Below, one piece after another: positions 20,093 through 32,707 of a stretch of 64,000 nucleotides of DNA. A model generated the notes under the pieces. It ran no database searches and had not been told where the DNA came from. It worked only from the letters and a program-made list of their open reading frames with translations. Both the position numbers and the translations under genes were made by a program. Source of the stretch: Vandiemenella viatica (taxonomy: Eukaryota > Arthropoda > Insecta > Orthoptera > Morabidae); assembly GCA_031002005.1 (NCBI GenBank), contig CM061919.1, positions 227,972,739-228,036,738 on the forward strand. The letters are read 5' to 3'. How positions within the stretch are numbered: the first letter of the stretch is position 1; every line of letters starts with the position of its first letter.

Positions 20093-21744
20093 CCAAAGTG
20101 TTGTACGTAGGATCATTGTGTCAACGTAGGTCCCACAGGTTGGATTATGAATGGGGTGCTTATGACTGCTCCTATACAGTTCCACATTCAAATTCGCTGT
20201 TTTGTCTCTTCTCTGGCTTGCACTTGGCAATTATATTCACCGTGCTTCTGATCATACCTCCTGGGTATCGAGCGGTGGGGCAGCGCCTACAGTAGTGTCC
20301 TTGGGGCAGGTCAGTGGCAGCGGCGGACATTCCTGGCTGAGGCCCACGCAGTAGACCAACAGGTCCGCCAAAGCGCGCGTTGTTGTGCACCACCTGTTAC
20401 CGAATAGAATGCTTCGCTAGAGGACTGGGGTTTCCCCGGTGTTCCACGTACTTGCTTGATACTTTCCTCAAGTGCTGAGTGGTTCCTGATCTAATTTTAT
20501 CGCCCTGTGACACGATACGTACAGGACAGATGATCGGTCCTGTAACTCGGTCGTTAAGTCTTCCGGTTTCACAGCTGAAGGTTCCCAGATTGAATTTCGG
20601 ATACTAATTTTTACGTACAATTGGTCTGACCTTACCAAAATTTAATTTTTCTATGGATTAGATTCCACGTCAAGCGTCACGGGACGGTAAATAATATAAA
20701 GAATGGAAGGAACAAGGATCAGGATTACCAGTAGAAATTGATAATTTAGTTAGGAAAAGTTACAGTCTGAAACACTTTTGGCAAAAAACAGTAAAGAACA
20801 ATGTAAGTAGGATCAACGCCAGACATCTGACGTACGACTGTGATTAATAATTTGGTCAATCCCGGAGAACTTCAACCATTGCACAATCGTGGTAGCGTAT
20901 ACATCCTTGGTAGATCTCTACCTGGAGTGCCATGAGTTGTGTGTGTAGAACCACAACAGACGCGAAATGGGAGGCAACTTGTAACTCTGCCTACAGGTCG
21001 TAAAGCTACTTTGATTCGATTCCCGATTCAAGCCTCGTCTACATTTTTATCTGCCATACAGTAAGTCCTGGATTGCACCGGATGCTTCGTACCTCTACTA
21101 AAAGTTCCACCTAGTCCAGTCGCTAACATAGTGAGAAGAATTCTTATTCTCATCACATCGCCTGTCTTTTGTATCGTGTGATTCAAGCAAAACGTTTATG
21201 TTTCCAAATGAAAGTAAATGGACGCATGTTAAAGAATGGTTAACAAGTAGATTATGACTGGTAACTATCCTCGTTGGGCAGAGTATTCTGAAGTTTGTTG
21301 TCGGTGGGCATTTAATCCTGCTTCATGTACGAAAGTTTGACTTTTCAGGTGGTTTGTCTTATTGTTAGCTTCACGCAGGAGTTGGATTCACGGTCGAGTT
21401 GGAGATTTCTGTGAAGAGTTGCGTTAGCAACCCAATGATATTTATTAACTTGGAGCGCCATCGTGCTTTTGCCGCATCGATGTTCCCGCAGTGCTAACAG
21501 CCGTCCTACCTGGTTGGCCGTCGCTGGGAGAATGCTGGCGGGTCTTTGGAATCTTATTGGACAGGGTTGTCAACCATGCTTTATTGTAGAAAGTCATATT
21601 TTGTTTTTCAAACGACATATTTGTGCCATAACGAAACGAAACGAACCCTCTTGAATCGATTTATTTTGAACAGAAGAAGTCATTGATCCACGACACAACA
21701 CTTAGAAGGGCACGTGATATTTAATCAAGTATATAAAAATAATT
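20093..21744. other. unassigned stretch with weak tRNA-like traces
   Basis: Two stretches (about 20540-20620 and 20990-21050) resemble decayed tRNA-type promoters, for example GGTTCCCAGATTG, but are too worn to place in a family. No coding evidence is seen. Confidence 0.35.
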
Positions 21745-21950
21745 TCAGAGTGGCGCGGAGGTTAAGGCATCTGACTAGAGATGGAAAGGTTCGAATCCCA
21801 CTCTCGGCGAGGATTTTCAAAGGTCCTTAACTTCTGACATAGCTTGCTGTGTAATATGAACGCTTCCGTTGATGGGATTCCACGTTAAACTGCAGGTCCC
21901 CTCTAAGGCTAAATAACCTAGTTATAACATGGATGAGTACACACCCAAAG
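21745..21950 (+). mobile_element. tRNA-derived SINE, family C
   Basis: The head GGCGCGGAGGTTAAGGC and B box GGTTCGAATCCC are followed by a body with CGAGGATTTTCAAAGGTCC, GATGGGATTCCACG and GGCTAAATAACC. Related bodies occur at 56930-57165, 58660-58770 and 62110-62345. Confidence 0.75.
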
Positions 21951-22170
21951 CAAATTCAGGTAAAAACAAAGGCTTAACTTGGTCCTAGATGGCCCAAACG
22001 AGCATGCAGTACACACAAAATAGTTTCCTACCTTTTCTTGTTGTCACCACTAGAGCTCTCACTGATAGAGAAATGAGAGACCATCGTTGAATTTGATTAA
22101 AAAATTAGTTCTTCTCTTCGATATCAGCCATCTAAGGACCACGAAAAGTATTCTCTTGCATTCATTTCAC

Positions 22171-22193
22171 TTTTTTTTTTTTTTTTTTTTTTT
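22171..22193. repeat. poly-T run
   Basis: About 23 consecutive T, just left of an RTE-like LINE fragment. It is a homopolymer prone to length error. Confidence 0.9.
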
Positions 22194-22289
22194 GATTGCC
22201 AATAGTTCTTTATCCTTTCACTTTGCTGTTTCCTCCTTTCTTCCGTCCATATGTTACATTTCTTCTGCTCTTTCTCCTGGAAACCCTTG

Positions 22290-23345
22290 AAATTTTAGAT
22301 CAGTCTCCTAAAAGTTGCTCTGTCTTGTATTAAATCTTCCGTTATTCCGATATCAATCATATCTTTCTTTACTCCTTGGATCCACTGGTTGCCTTTCTTA
22401 CTCTTGTAAATATGGTTGAAAATTCTTTTTATAAGTCTATTGTTATCCATTCTCATCATGTGACCAAAAAAACTGATTCTCCTCTTTCTGATCGTGCTGG
22501 ACATGCTTTCAATTTCTTCTTCTTTGTATAGATATTTATTCCTCCGGGGTCTAAACTCACCATTTTTAATTTTTAGTTGTCACCAAATTTTTCTCAAGAT
22601 TTTCCTTTCCCTTTTCTCTATCTCTTCTATTTCTCCAGTTTTCATAGAGAACAAACATTCTGAGTCTTACAGACCTGATTTGATTACTGTGTTGTAGTGT
22701 CTGACTTTAGTTTTCCTTGAAAGATTCTTCTTATTGTATGTATCTTTAGTCAGTTGGTATGCTAGTTCGTTTCCTTGCTCTTGATAGGTTTGCTTCCATT
22801 AATCTTAATTACTTCACGTAGATATTTAAATTTATTGACCTTGTTAGTTTCCATACTCTGTGTTTAGTACTGTGGGTGAATCCTTAATATTGGTAATGAA
22901 TGTAGTCTTCTCAAAAGAGATCTGAAATCCAACTTTCCCTGCTATGTCTTTCAGAAGGTTGGTTTGTTCGAGGGCAGTTTCTATACTTCCAGAGAGGACT
23001 GATATGCCATCTGCGAAGGCCGAACAGTTTACCCCAACCCCTTTGTGCTTCGAACTTAATCTTATCTCATGATGAGTTCCCCTTTCCTCGAGTTTCTCTT
23101 CCCATACTCTTATTACCTTCTCCAAAACGCAATTGAAAAGAATTGGGAAAAGCTCGTTTCCCTGTCTGACACCAGTTTTAATTTTAAATTCCTCTGAGAT
23201 CTCTCCCATAAATTTCACTTTTGAATTTGTTCCAGTGAGGGTCTACTTGATTATGTTGACTGATTTTAAGACTACACCAAATTCCTGTAAAATGTTCAGT
23301 AATGAAACTATCTACTGAGTCGTAGGCTTTCTTGAAGTCTACACT
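22290..23345 (-). mobile_element. RTE-like LINE 3' fragment (second family)
   Basis: The reverse transcriptase part near 23218-22844 shows KTGVRQGNELFPILFN and SAFADGISVL, where the usual FADD is FADG, so the active site is broken. The C-terminal end near 22504-22295 reads RRISFFGHMMRMDNNR, a tail typical of RTE-like ORFs. It is 5' truncated and frameshifted. A fragment of a similar family lies at 41895-42945. Confidence 0.8.
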
Positions 23346-23639
23346 AAACTATAACACAGTTGTTCATTTATTCATAAATCTATATTTATGATGTGGTACC
23401 AGTTATAAAACTTCGAAAGGAAGCACAAAATTAATGGCTAGTTCCATAAGAACGAAAAATGCCTATTTCAGGATATTAATACCTAAATTTAAAAATACTT
23501 TTTTAATGTACTTTTTCTTTTCCTCTTCTAAAGCTAAATATACTTTTTGTAATTAAGTTGGCAACCGCAGTCTCGTTGTGATGGCTTTCTTTTTGTGACA
23601 TGGTAATGAATAAACTATAGCAGAAGATACTGTCATTCA

Positions 23640-24780
23640 AATCACCATGTCTCAACCATTTTGCTGTCATCAGTCTTTCAACTGTCTTGATGCAATCCAT
23701 CTCTTCCTATCTTGTGCTAACCTCTTATCCCTTACAACTCGCGTCCTCAATTATCTGCTTCATATATTCTAATCTGTCTTCCTCCACAGTTTTTACCTTC
23801 GACTGTTCCTTCCACCAGCAAATTAACTAATCCAGGATGTCTCAAAATATGATCTACCAGCCTGTCTCTTCTTTCTGTAAGCTTCTTTCCTCACCCATTA
23901 TTTCCAAATCTCATTCATTTCTTTATTATTATTATTATTATTAATGGCATTCGGCAACGGAGGCCATACAGCCAGCTCAATGTGATTATCGTAGCTTCTA
24001 GTGAATTAGTCATCCAGTATATATTGCAGTTTCTAAGTATGGACACCACAGGACGGACAGGACATTCACGCAGACACACAACACTTAGACACCCACGCTC
24101 TCGGCCGGACTCGAACCGGCGACCTTCGGCACGCGGGGCCAGTACTCTAGCCCCTACTCTACAGAGGCCGGCCTCGTTCATTTCTTATTTTGTCTGTCCA
24201 CTTAATTTTCAGCATTCTTCTGTAGCATCACATTTCAAATGCTTCAATTTTCTTTCTTTCCGGTAATCCTAAAGTCCATGTTTCGCTACCATAAAGTGCT
24301 GTGCTCCACGCATTAAAAAAGTTTTTTTTTTTTTTTTCTAATTCCTAGATCAATATTTGAAACTAAAAGATTTCTCTTTTTCATGAAGGCTATTTTTGCT
24401 GGTGCTATTCTGCTTTTAACATCACTCCTGCTTTGGCAATCGGTTGTAATTTTGCTTCCCAAGTAACAGGATTCACTTACTAATCCAATTGCATTCGATC
24501 CTATTTTTATATTTACTCTACTAGTATTGGTATCATTTCTGTTACATTTCATCACTTTAGTTTCGTTTTTATTTATATTCAGTCCAAAATCTTCATTCAG
24601 TATTTTGTTCATGCCATTCAGTAATTTCTCAATATCCTCAGCCCTCTCTGCTAACAAGACAATGTCATCAGCAAATCTTAGCATACTGATTTTTTTCTCC
24701 CTGAATACTTATGCCTCACGAAAAATTTTCTTTTACTTTCTTTATTGCTTCCTCTACATTCAAGCTGAATATTAACGGTC
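23640..24780 (-). mobile_element. RTE LINE fragment interrupted by a SINE
   Basis: Same family as 16566-19615: it shares LRFADDIVLLAERAED, SCYLGSKITTD and MKKRNLLVSNIDLGIRK. It continues through the 3' end (GCTGTCATCAGTCTTTC at about 23666), giving the terminus missing from the larger copy. A distinct SINE is inserted at 23924-24172. The element is 5' truncated near 24780 and frameshifted at a poly-T near 24315. Confidence 0.88.
23924..24172 (-). mobile_element. tRNA-derived SINE, family D, with 14-bp target duplication
   Basis: Minus-strand SINE. The head GGCCGGCCTCTGTAGAGTAG and B box GGTTCGAGTCCGG are GC-rich, and the tail is an AAT/ATT microsatellite (23924-23942). CTCATTCATTTCTT (23910-23923) and CTCGTTCATTTCTT (24173-24186) are the target duplication with one difference. 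The host sequence is an RTE LINE, so the insertion is younger than that LINE copy. Confidence 0.92.
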
Positions 24781-26127
24781 CAAGCCATAACAACACGTAA
24801 CTGTCCAAAACGCTCACTCCTCGCTTCACTTCGTCAATACTAACGCCACACAATACTGCGATATTCCACAGAGAGATGTAAAAGATTTATACGCTTCCAC
24901 AATTCTGTATTGGTTAAAATTATTTGATATTGACCAATTAATGGTGTCACAGTGATAACCTTCTACACGACGGAATATTACGCACCTAGATAATACTTTG
25001 TACTATTGCCCCCTAAAATATTTCTTGGAATAAACATTTCTAAGTAGCTAAGTGTTTAATTTATCCTCTTTGTCAAGATGCTTTCTCTCTGTTCCTCCTC
25101 TTCGCAACCTTGTATTCGTCGTTTGTGGCAGTGTGCTGAAGCAACGTGAATATCTAGCAGCATGTCTGAATTGCCTGCTTACCGTTTACTGAAATCATTT
25201 CACACGGATTCCTCTGTTTCAATCCTGGCTGCAATGATCCACTGTCGACGTGTAATAAGTTTCTTAATCCTTAAACGGCTTAATCTGTCGTTAGGAAGAC
25301 TATCTCACTGAACTGTTACTGCAAAGTCACCTTTCTGCAACAAATTAAGAAATGAGTCTTCTTTTTGAAGGCTTTCGATACGATCGTGGCAAAGGTCTAC
25401 GAATTTTAAACTGTTTTTACGCTCTAACTGATAATGCGGAAAATATTGAGCGTTATCTGCCCTTGAGATGAAACGTCTTCAGACAAGGCACTAGGTGATA
25501 ACGCCCGAGTCGTAACGATAAGTTAGCAATATCCGCTGCCTTTCACGGCCGTGTGCACTGAGATAACCCCATTCCACGCTGAGAAAACGAGAACACTAGC
25601 CAGTATGAAGTATTCTTTAAATTATTTGCCACACATTTCTTCATTAGGCGAAACGCTTCTACGGATGTTTGCCTCACAACTTTAACGTCTTCATCTTAGA
25701 CGTACGGTATCCTTGAAATGAAAAAGTTGTCTTGATTAAAATTACCGCTCATTTATTGCTTATTTGTTATACCGCGATCCCTTGACCTATACGTAGGCTA
25801 CTACAAGGCCCTCATAAAACGGTCAATAACTTAACCTTCAAAGCAACGTCACTATTTCGAAACTTTAGTGAAAAGACTTATGCAATAATATCTTTTTTAT
25901 TCTGGAAGTACCACATCTTTACTGGTCGTAGAAATTTTTATGGCTTTTAGAGAGTTTTGCTTGCTTCTTACTCGCTTAAAGCGGTATGAATATGGTATCA
26001 TAATAATGTGAATAATTTTTACTAATTTATTTTGTGATATGACATGTAATCAGTTAGAATATAATTTTGCTTCCGGACCACCTATTTCATCTTCGCGGAC
26101 CACATGTCGCTGAAAAAAAGAAACACT
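24781..26127. other. no recognisable feature
   Basis: AT-rich sequence without frames of interest, repeats or splice-flanked coding blocks that I can identify. Confidence 0.5.
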
Positions 26128-26597
26128 TTTTTTTTCTCCTTCTGGTTTTATACATGGTCGACGTCAAGGCGATTAAAATCGGGAAATGGCAAGGAATGGG
26201 ACGAAATTCAGCCATGGCCTTTTGAAGAAACCATCCCGGCATGGAGTGACTTGTGGATACCATGGAAAACCCAAACCGAGCGTGGTGGTGTAACGGTTAG
26301 CGTTGTGGCCTCGCATTCGGGAGGACGGCGGTTCGAATCCCCGTCCGGGAATCCAGATTTGGGTTTCCCATGGTTTCCCAAATCACTCCAAACAAATGCC
26401 GGGATGCTTCCTGTAAAAGGCCATGGCCGAATTCCTTCCCATTTCTTGCCCCCCATCCTTTCCCGTCTCTAAAGACCTCGCTGTTAAGATACGTTAAGCA
26501 GTTAAAACAAATCTGGATGGCCGGACGGGTATTGGAACCCGCGTTCTCCCGACGCCAGGACTACGTATTACTGCTAATACGCCAAGCTCTGTAAAAC
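26128..26597 (-). mobile_element. tRNA-derived SINE, family B, split by a family A SINE
   Basis: The tail side is at 26128-26275 (ATGGTCGACGTCAAGGCG, then the central domain to AAAACCCAAA). The head side is at 26512-26597 (ATCTGGATGGCCGGACGG to CCAAGCTC). The two halves are continuous once the inner element is removed. Confidence 0.88.
26276..26507 (+). mobile_element. tRNA-derived SINE, family A, nested in family B
   Basis: Full copy in plus orientation inside the minus-strand SINE. CAAA at 26272-26275 and 26508-26511 is a possible short target duplication. A and B boxes are intact, and the 3' hairpin has one mismatch (CGTCTCT with AGATACG). Confidence 0.9.
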
Positions 26598-27059
26598 ATA
26601 CACCACAAACTTAGTTGGACTGTACAGCTTCTTACCAGACAGCGAGCAGTGTCCTCATTAGTGGGTTGTTTCTCTACCCGACAGCCAATTGGATCCATTG
26701 CCGAGTACCACACTGATCCTGATTGACGTCAAACCACTGACAGCCGAGCAATGAAGACTAAGCTGTCGCCTTATGATTCGACACTATCTTAAGTAGCAAT
26801 AGCTTCAGTCGGATAAGGAAAGAGAATTGTTCAACGCAAGCCTCGAAGCGATTCAATTTCCAGCAATGAATGATGTGGCAGCCATCAATTGGAGTTAAGT
26901 GGGGATCTCGGAACGAATGGATTGTTTCTCATCTACCATCGCGTTTCTAGTTGTCTTCCAAGCATACCACAATGTTTACCATTGATCGTTAATTTTCATT
27001 AAAAAAAATTGTTTCAACGGGAAGGTTAATTAGATCCTCCGAAGGTGTCGCAATGTCAG

Positions 27060-27232
27060 AGGGTGGACACCAACTTCCTTTCCTTCGGGATATACCACGG
27101 AGCGACCTGGCCTACCTCTTACAAATAAAGCAGAGCCCGCAGAAATCCCTGGCCACACCAATATTTGAACCTGGGACGCTGGATTGTATATAAGAGCCCC
27201 TTATGTACTGAACTATCTACCATAAATTTAAT
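27060..27232 (-). mobile_element. probable tRNA-derived SINE remnant
   Basis: GTGGACACCAACTTCCTTTCC leads into TTTGAACCTGGGACGC, the complement of a B box, followed by a head-like end near 27230. No other copy in the window is close enough to confirm the family. Confidence 0.4.
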
Positions 27233-27264
27233 TATCTGGCTTGACTTTTCCTGACAATTCAAAT

Positions 27265-28287
27265 TAGGGATGTAACGGATCTCCGCATCCGCAAGTGCGG
27301 AACTTTCACGTGAAATCCTACATCCGCTTTCGCATCCACAATATTTATTGCGGATGTATAGCGGATGTTTTGTTTACATTGCAATATATATTATTCTTTT
27401 CTCTTTGTACGAGATTCTGCCCATCTTCGCTTAGCTAACTACAAAGTGGCTGTTTTTTTTTTCTGAAGATCTTGCAATAAAAATAACAATGAAATAAACG
27501 GTGTTATTACCTATGTGACGAATTTACAAGTTTGAACTTGAATGTAAAGTAAAGCGGCTTCTTCACGGTCCAACTTACAGGACATCCGTGTAGAATTTCA
27601 ATAGAGTGCGCTCACCCATTCACGCTAATAAAAGGGATCCAACAAAATGTTCCAAGGAATCCTTTCCATTCGTACTTTCTCGCGGCACACAATGTGTCCT
27701 TATCGCACTCTCGCAAGATGTTCCCTCCAATCATGATCCAACGCCATAGCTTATTGGACAGCAAGGACCCGTGTTGGTTGTTTGGGAGACCAACATCTAA
27801 CACATCCTGCAACTAGTCCTCTAACTCCTTTCACGGCCCATCAAGAGCTCTTTATCTAAAATCGGATGAACGTAGGTCCTGCAAGTTGTGTTGAGGCGAT
27901 GGCGTGGCCTTGTATTTAACGCATGCATTAGTCGAGCCGCGAACTGCTCAAAGTTCACATGACAAAGATTGTTTTTGAGACGAGTGCGAAGTTATGTAAA
28001 TCATTTAATTCACTTGTGAAATCATCACCCGTTTTTTTGTTGTTTAAAGATGAGGCGAAAAATAAATCAGTGTGGCAGTATTACATGGAAATAGACTTTA
28101 CTTACGGAAAAAAATGTAGAACGTGGCATAAAAAATATACTTATTTTGATTTTAAGTTTATTTTTGATAAAATATTAAAATCTAAATACTTATAAATTTA
28201 TCTTTCCACTTCCGCAAAACATCAGCTTCCGCGGATGTTAAGAATCGGACATCCGCATCCGCAAAGATGACTTCCGTTACAATCTTA
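27265..28287 (+). mobile_element. Non-autonomous hAT-like transposon (1023 bp)
   Basis: Terminal inverted repeats: TAGGGATGTAACGGAT at the left and, on the other strand, TAAGATTGTAACGGAA at the right. Subterminal sequence is rich in CCGCATCCGC. Flanks ATTCAAAT (27257-27264) and GTTCAAAC (28288-28295) match at 6 of 8 positions, as expected for an old 8-bp hAT duplication. The copy at 53065-55047, with an exact duplication, confirms the ends. No transposase is seen. A short frame (27812-27612, minus) is shared with the other copy. Confidence 0.88.
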
Positions 28288-28506
28288 GTTCAAACCACTT
28301 AAAAATTACGCTATTTAAAACTCGTACCCTTCCCAACCTACTTCTTGTTTTGTGATCTTTAAAGTATTATGTACTCTCACTTCAGAAGACTGAGAAAATA
28401 ATTAAGCAAATAAAATTCACGCTAGGTTTATTTTGAGTATATTTAAACAATTATTTTCCATTAAAGACAAAGTCCAGCATTATTTCTAAAGAACTACCAG
28501 GACAAT

Positions 28507-29665
28507 TAGAACAATTTAATTTAATTTAATTGCAAAGGAGCACAGGCTCCGGTGGCAATTTCCCTACACACCCATCTTCCCCCTATCCTGCACTTACCTA
28601 CATTTGCCCTCTACAAATTTTATCTTTAAATTATTTCAAAGTTTTCGGTAAATTAGTTATCATTTCTCTTGGTAACTCATTCCAATCCCTGACACCCTTA
28701 CCTAAAAAAGAGAATCTTCCTACACCCTTGTGCCTGAAATCGAGTGCCAGCTTGTGGTCATGGTCATCTTTTCCCTTCCATGCATTACTTTTCATACCTA
28801 TTGCAATATCTTTCCATGCCTCATCGCCAATATATGCCCTGTACACTCCCATCACCCTCCTCATCCTCCTCCTGTCTTGCAATGAATCCCATTCCAGCTC
28901 CTTTATCATATCCGTCACCGATTGCATTCTGCGATAATTTCCAGAAACAAATCTAGCAGCCCTTTTTTGCACCCTCTCCAACTCCTGTATTTGATACATA
29001 AAATGAGGGTCCCATACTACACTACCATATGCGAGCAATGGTCTGACCAAAGTTTTGTAACCCAATTCCTTGACTTCTCCCGTACATCCCCTCATCACTC
29101 TCTCCAACAAGTGCAGAACTTTGAAACCTTTTCCTACCACCTGTCCTATGTGTCCTGCCCAGTTAAGTTTATCAAAAGTAATTCCAAGATATTTACATTT
29201 CAAGTCTTCAGCAAGCAATTCTTTCCCCACCTTATATTCATAATTAACCTTTTGTTTTTTATTTGTGTATCTAATAAGCTGACTCTTCTTTGCATTTATC
29301 TTCATTCCATGTTTACCAACCCAATTAGATATCCTGTCCAGATCACCCTGCAACTGTTTACAATCCTCTAACGTTTTGATTCTTTTATACAGCATTATAT
29401 CATCTGCAAACAATATAATTTCAGATAGTAAACAATCAACACAATTATTCATTAGAATAATGAATAGCAATGGTCCCAATACGCTACCCTGTGGCACGCC
29501 CATTTTTACTTCCACTTCTTTTGATACTACATTTCCTACCCTAACTTTCTGTTTTCTACCTTTAAAAATTCTTGTACCAGGAAAATGACTTTCTTATCCA
29601 CTCCAATGGTTTTTACCTTATTTACTACCATTTTATGGCTTACTCTGTCAATTCCATCCTCTTAA
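28507..29665 (-). mobile_element. L2/CR1-like LINE, 3' half with open RT frame
   Basis: 5'-truncated LINE. A 294-codon frame (29515-28631) starts within reverse transcriptase at GVPQGSVLGPLL, has an intact FADD and the C-terminal KYLGITFDKLNWAGHI, TLVRPLLAYGSVVWDP and RVQKRAARFVSG blocks, and ends LPKTLK. Weaker upstream coding continues to about 29665 past a frameshift. The 3' UTR ends in an ATTTA repeat at 28515-28530. The family differs from the LINE at 7077-11722. Related fragments are at 42950-43330, 44648-45085 and 55745-56460. Confidence 0.9.
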
Positions 29666-30469
29666 TATTCTTACACTCAACACATCAGAGATAATAATAC
29701 AGATTACTATAATGGCAAAGCTGGCCACAATCAGAATTACAAATATATGCAAAACATTTTTTCATGTCTCGCAATATTCGGTGTAATAGCTACCAAACCG
29801 CTGGTTATGATAGTTTAAATTTGGTTGTTTATTTTGTTGCTAGATCGAGCAGTATGGCCGTGACACATGGGCCAAGGATGTTGTTTCCCGATTATACTGA
29901 TACGCAAATTCTGCACAACGAGCAACAAAGCTCGGAAGACATGTTCTGTATGCGCCCAGTGTGCTGCATGTAAATCCTGCGTTTATCATGCTGATGCCAA
30001 ACATATCAGTGTACATAAGCACCGCAGTTTCAGATTTACAACTCTTTTAATTTCTTGTTAAGGAGACCTTGCGCGAAAATATGAAATGTAGTTTACGTAA
30101 TCTCGTTTAAAGGCATTAAGACTCGTCGTAAAAATCCTTTTAAAGGCCACGTGTCTTCAACTGTGCTTCCAACGAGACAATTTGCTGTGTTGCATGATAC
30201 ACAAATTTGCCGTCCAGCCGAGGACATCTTTTATGAAAATCGCAGGATTTTAAATGCGCAAATTCATGAAGACTCCGAGAAGGTCGTTGAATGACAAACG
30301 GAAGAACCCAGCTGCTAGCGTTCCATGCAGGTTGCAAAACGATAACTGCTTCTTAAGTTACCTGCAAAGAGAAACAAGGAGAGTAGGATTTCTCGACAGG
30401 AGTTTCTCCCCTACTACCCCAGTTATAGTTTTTTTCTGCAGCTAAGCAGTATTGAGAAAACGTTCATAT
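29666..30469. other. unassigned
   Basis: The part at about 29840-30030 is GC-richer than its flanks, with short overlapping frames and no recognisable motif. No splice-supported exon is seen. Confidence 0.4.
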
Positions 30470-30925
30470 TTCATTTAACATATATATTTCTCTTAATATA
30501 CATATTTCTCTAAACATACATATTTCTCTAAACGTATATATTTCTCTTAACGTATATAATTCTCTTAACGTACATATTTCTCTTAACGTACATATTTCTC
30601 TTAACGTACATATTTCTCTTAACGTACATATTTCTCTTAACGTACATATTTCTCTTAACGTACATATTTCTCTAAACGTACATATTTCTCTAAACGTACA
30701 TATTTCTCTTAACGTACAAATTTCTCTTAACGTACAAATTTCTCTTAACGTACATATTTCTCTTAACGTACATATTTCTCTTAACGTACATATTTCTCTA
30801 AACGTACATATTTCTCTTAACGTACATATTTCTCTTAACGTACATATCGCTCTTAACGTACATATCGCTCTTAACGTACATATCGCTCTTAACGTACATA
30901 TCGCTCTTAACATACATATCTCTCT
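30470..30925. repeat. 18-bp minisatellite, about 25 units
   Basis: Unit TTAACGTACATATTTCTC, with ordered variants: CTCTAAACG units, a pair with CAAATTT, and four successive units with CATATCGCTC near 30842-30905. Because 18 is a multiple of three, the minus strand reads as one long periodic frame (ICTLRE repeats). I do not consider that a gene. Confidence 0.97.
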
Positions 30926-32240
30926 TTTTCCTCTTAACATTTTTCTCCGATCTCTTAGCTCTCATCGCTTAGCTATAACCAGTTCAGCAACAGTACAGAG
31001 TAAATACAAAAATAGAATCGGACGAATTAGAGCAAGAAAAATTGTTTTAAGGAGGAAGTAAAATTACACCCACTGGGTGAATGTAGAATTGTGGAAAAAG
31101 CACTAGCAAAAACGAGTCTTCTTCAAAAGGTTATTGATCTCGGACTCAGGAATATTCTGAAATTGAGTACCGTATGGAATCGAACTAAAGCTTTGATTCC
31201 AAACAGTCGAAGAGGGGAAAAAAAAAAAAAAATTCGAGCTTTCCAAACGCGGTAATTTAGGTTAAGTATTCCACTTTTGTGGGATTCGCGCTGCTTTGAT
31301 CGATCGAACCAGCGCGAAACCTGCAAAAGTAAGTGAAATATTTGATAAATATGACTCTCCTTGAAAGGGTAAAATATTGCACGGGTTAAGTATGCAGATA
31401 AATTTAAAAAATGAACTTGTTTTCGATATGGTGGTGAATGAAGAAGACTGCGAAAGTATTTTACAAAAAAAAAAAGTAAACAATTTTGAGAAATATGGCC
31501 TTGGCCTATTTTGTAGTGCGTGTAACGGGTTAAGGGGAGAAGTATTGAAAGAGGCTGGCAAATAACTCGTGACGATCAACTCGTCTCCATTCTATTGTTG
31601 ATTTCTTGGAAAGAGAATATAGGGCTCTAAGCAATTCCAGGATACTAGAGTATTATAACCGAGAAAAAAATTGCCTTTTAATGTCGCATACTTAAGTCAC
31701 TGCTTTCACTAGAAGGTACTTCACGCCAGAATTGTTATCCTTTGCATTTGAATCCCTACAGCTAGATCGGACAGATTTCTACTAGCGAACATCATGACAG
31801 TCTGTGATGTTATATTAGATTGATACCCATATTTGTTTACGTGAAAAGTATTTGACTGCAGTTGGAATAAAAATTAATTTTATTACTTGGAGCTTTGTGG
31901 CTGGTAGACAGCGATAAGAATACGATTAATGACAAGGAAGGGGATGAGATATGTCGCTGTAGATTGGCTCTCTGAAACTACAGAAAACCAAATTGTGGAT
32001 AGCCGGATCAGGAATCGACTCTGTGTGTTGTCACGTGCCACGCCAGAGTAATACCTGCCTCCACTCCTTGGTGCACAAGGAAAGCAAATTGTTGCGGTAA
32101 TTGTGTTTATCTATTGCACAATCCCAATGGCTGTGACACCCTCTTAAAGACTATAGCGGATATACAGGGTGGCTTTGGGACTTAAGTCCATAATGAGAAA
32201 CTGAATAGGGTGGCTCAGTGCCCACTAGAACCACCCTCAA
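30926..32240. other. no supported gene; possible SINE trace near 31905-32060
   Basis: The stretch 31905-32060 ends with features like a reversed tRNA head (ATAGCCGGATCAGGAATCG). Short frames at 31123-31326 and 31377-31565 have no recognisable motif. Confidence 0.35.
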
Positions 32241-32424
32241 GTATGTTCAATGACTTTATACAGCTTTGGAAATGTGATTTACTATTATATTAGCACCAAA
32301 AGTCCGTCAAAAATGAAGAGTTTAACAGAATGTTATGGTAATTTATTTCTCTGCAGTTCCTTAACTAAAGAGAATTGTTATAAAATAAAGCTCATTTTAA
32401 TTTATCGTCCCTTGTGCTGTAGCA

Positions 32425-32535
32425 AAAAGCTACAGTTGTCAACTTGGTCCAGGTTGCATTTCAGCCTGACCACAATCTCCGCTAATATTGCCGCTGGAAA
32501 ATCAAAGCGTCAATCACACGCGAATTAATACATTC
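32425..32535. repeat. dispersed repeat shared with 63310-63400
   Basis: The block GGTCCAGGTTGCATTTCAGC then CTCCGCTAATATTGCCGCT and AATCAAAGC is matched by GGCCCAGGCTGCATTTCAAC, CAGCTAATACTACCGCT and AATCAAAGC at the right end of the window. Family unknown. Confidence 0.6.
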
Positions 32536-32707
32536 CCTGTTTCGCATATTAAAAGAATATTACGTAAATATAAACATCTAACGATTGATTTGGTTTATTT
32601 AAACTCGATATTTACTTTTATTTCAGTGTTCTGTCGGTTAATGTATTCGCGGATGCTTAGAAATGACATTAAAAAACCTGCATAACCTAGAACAATGGCG
32701 TAAAGCG

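Noticed and set aside
28922..29371. 149-codon plus-strand frame
   Set aside because: Antisense shadow of the LINE reverse transcriptase.
30464..30940. 158-codon repetitive protein or CRISPR-like array
   Set aside because: The units are adjacent without spacers and the frame exists only because the unit length is a multiple of three. It is a minisatellite.
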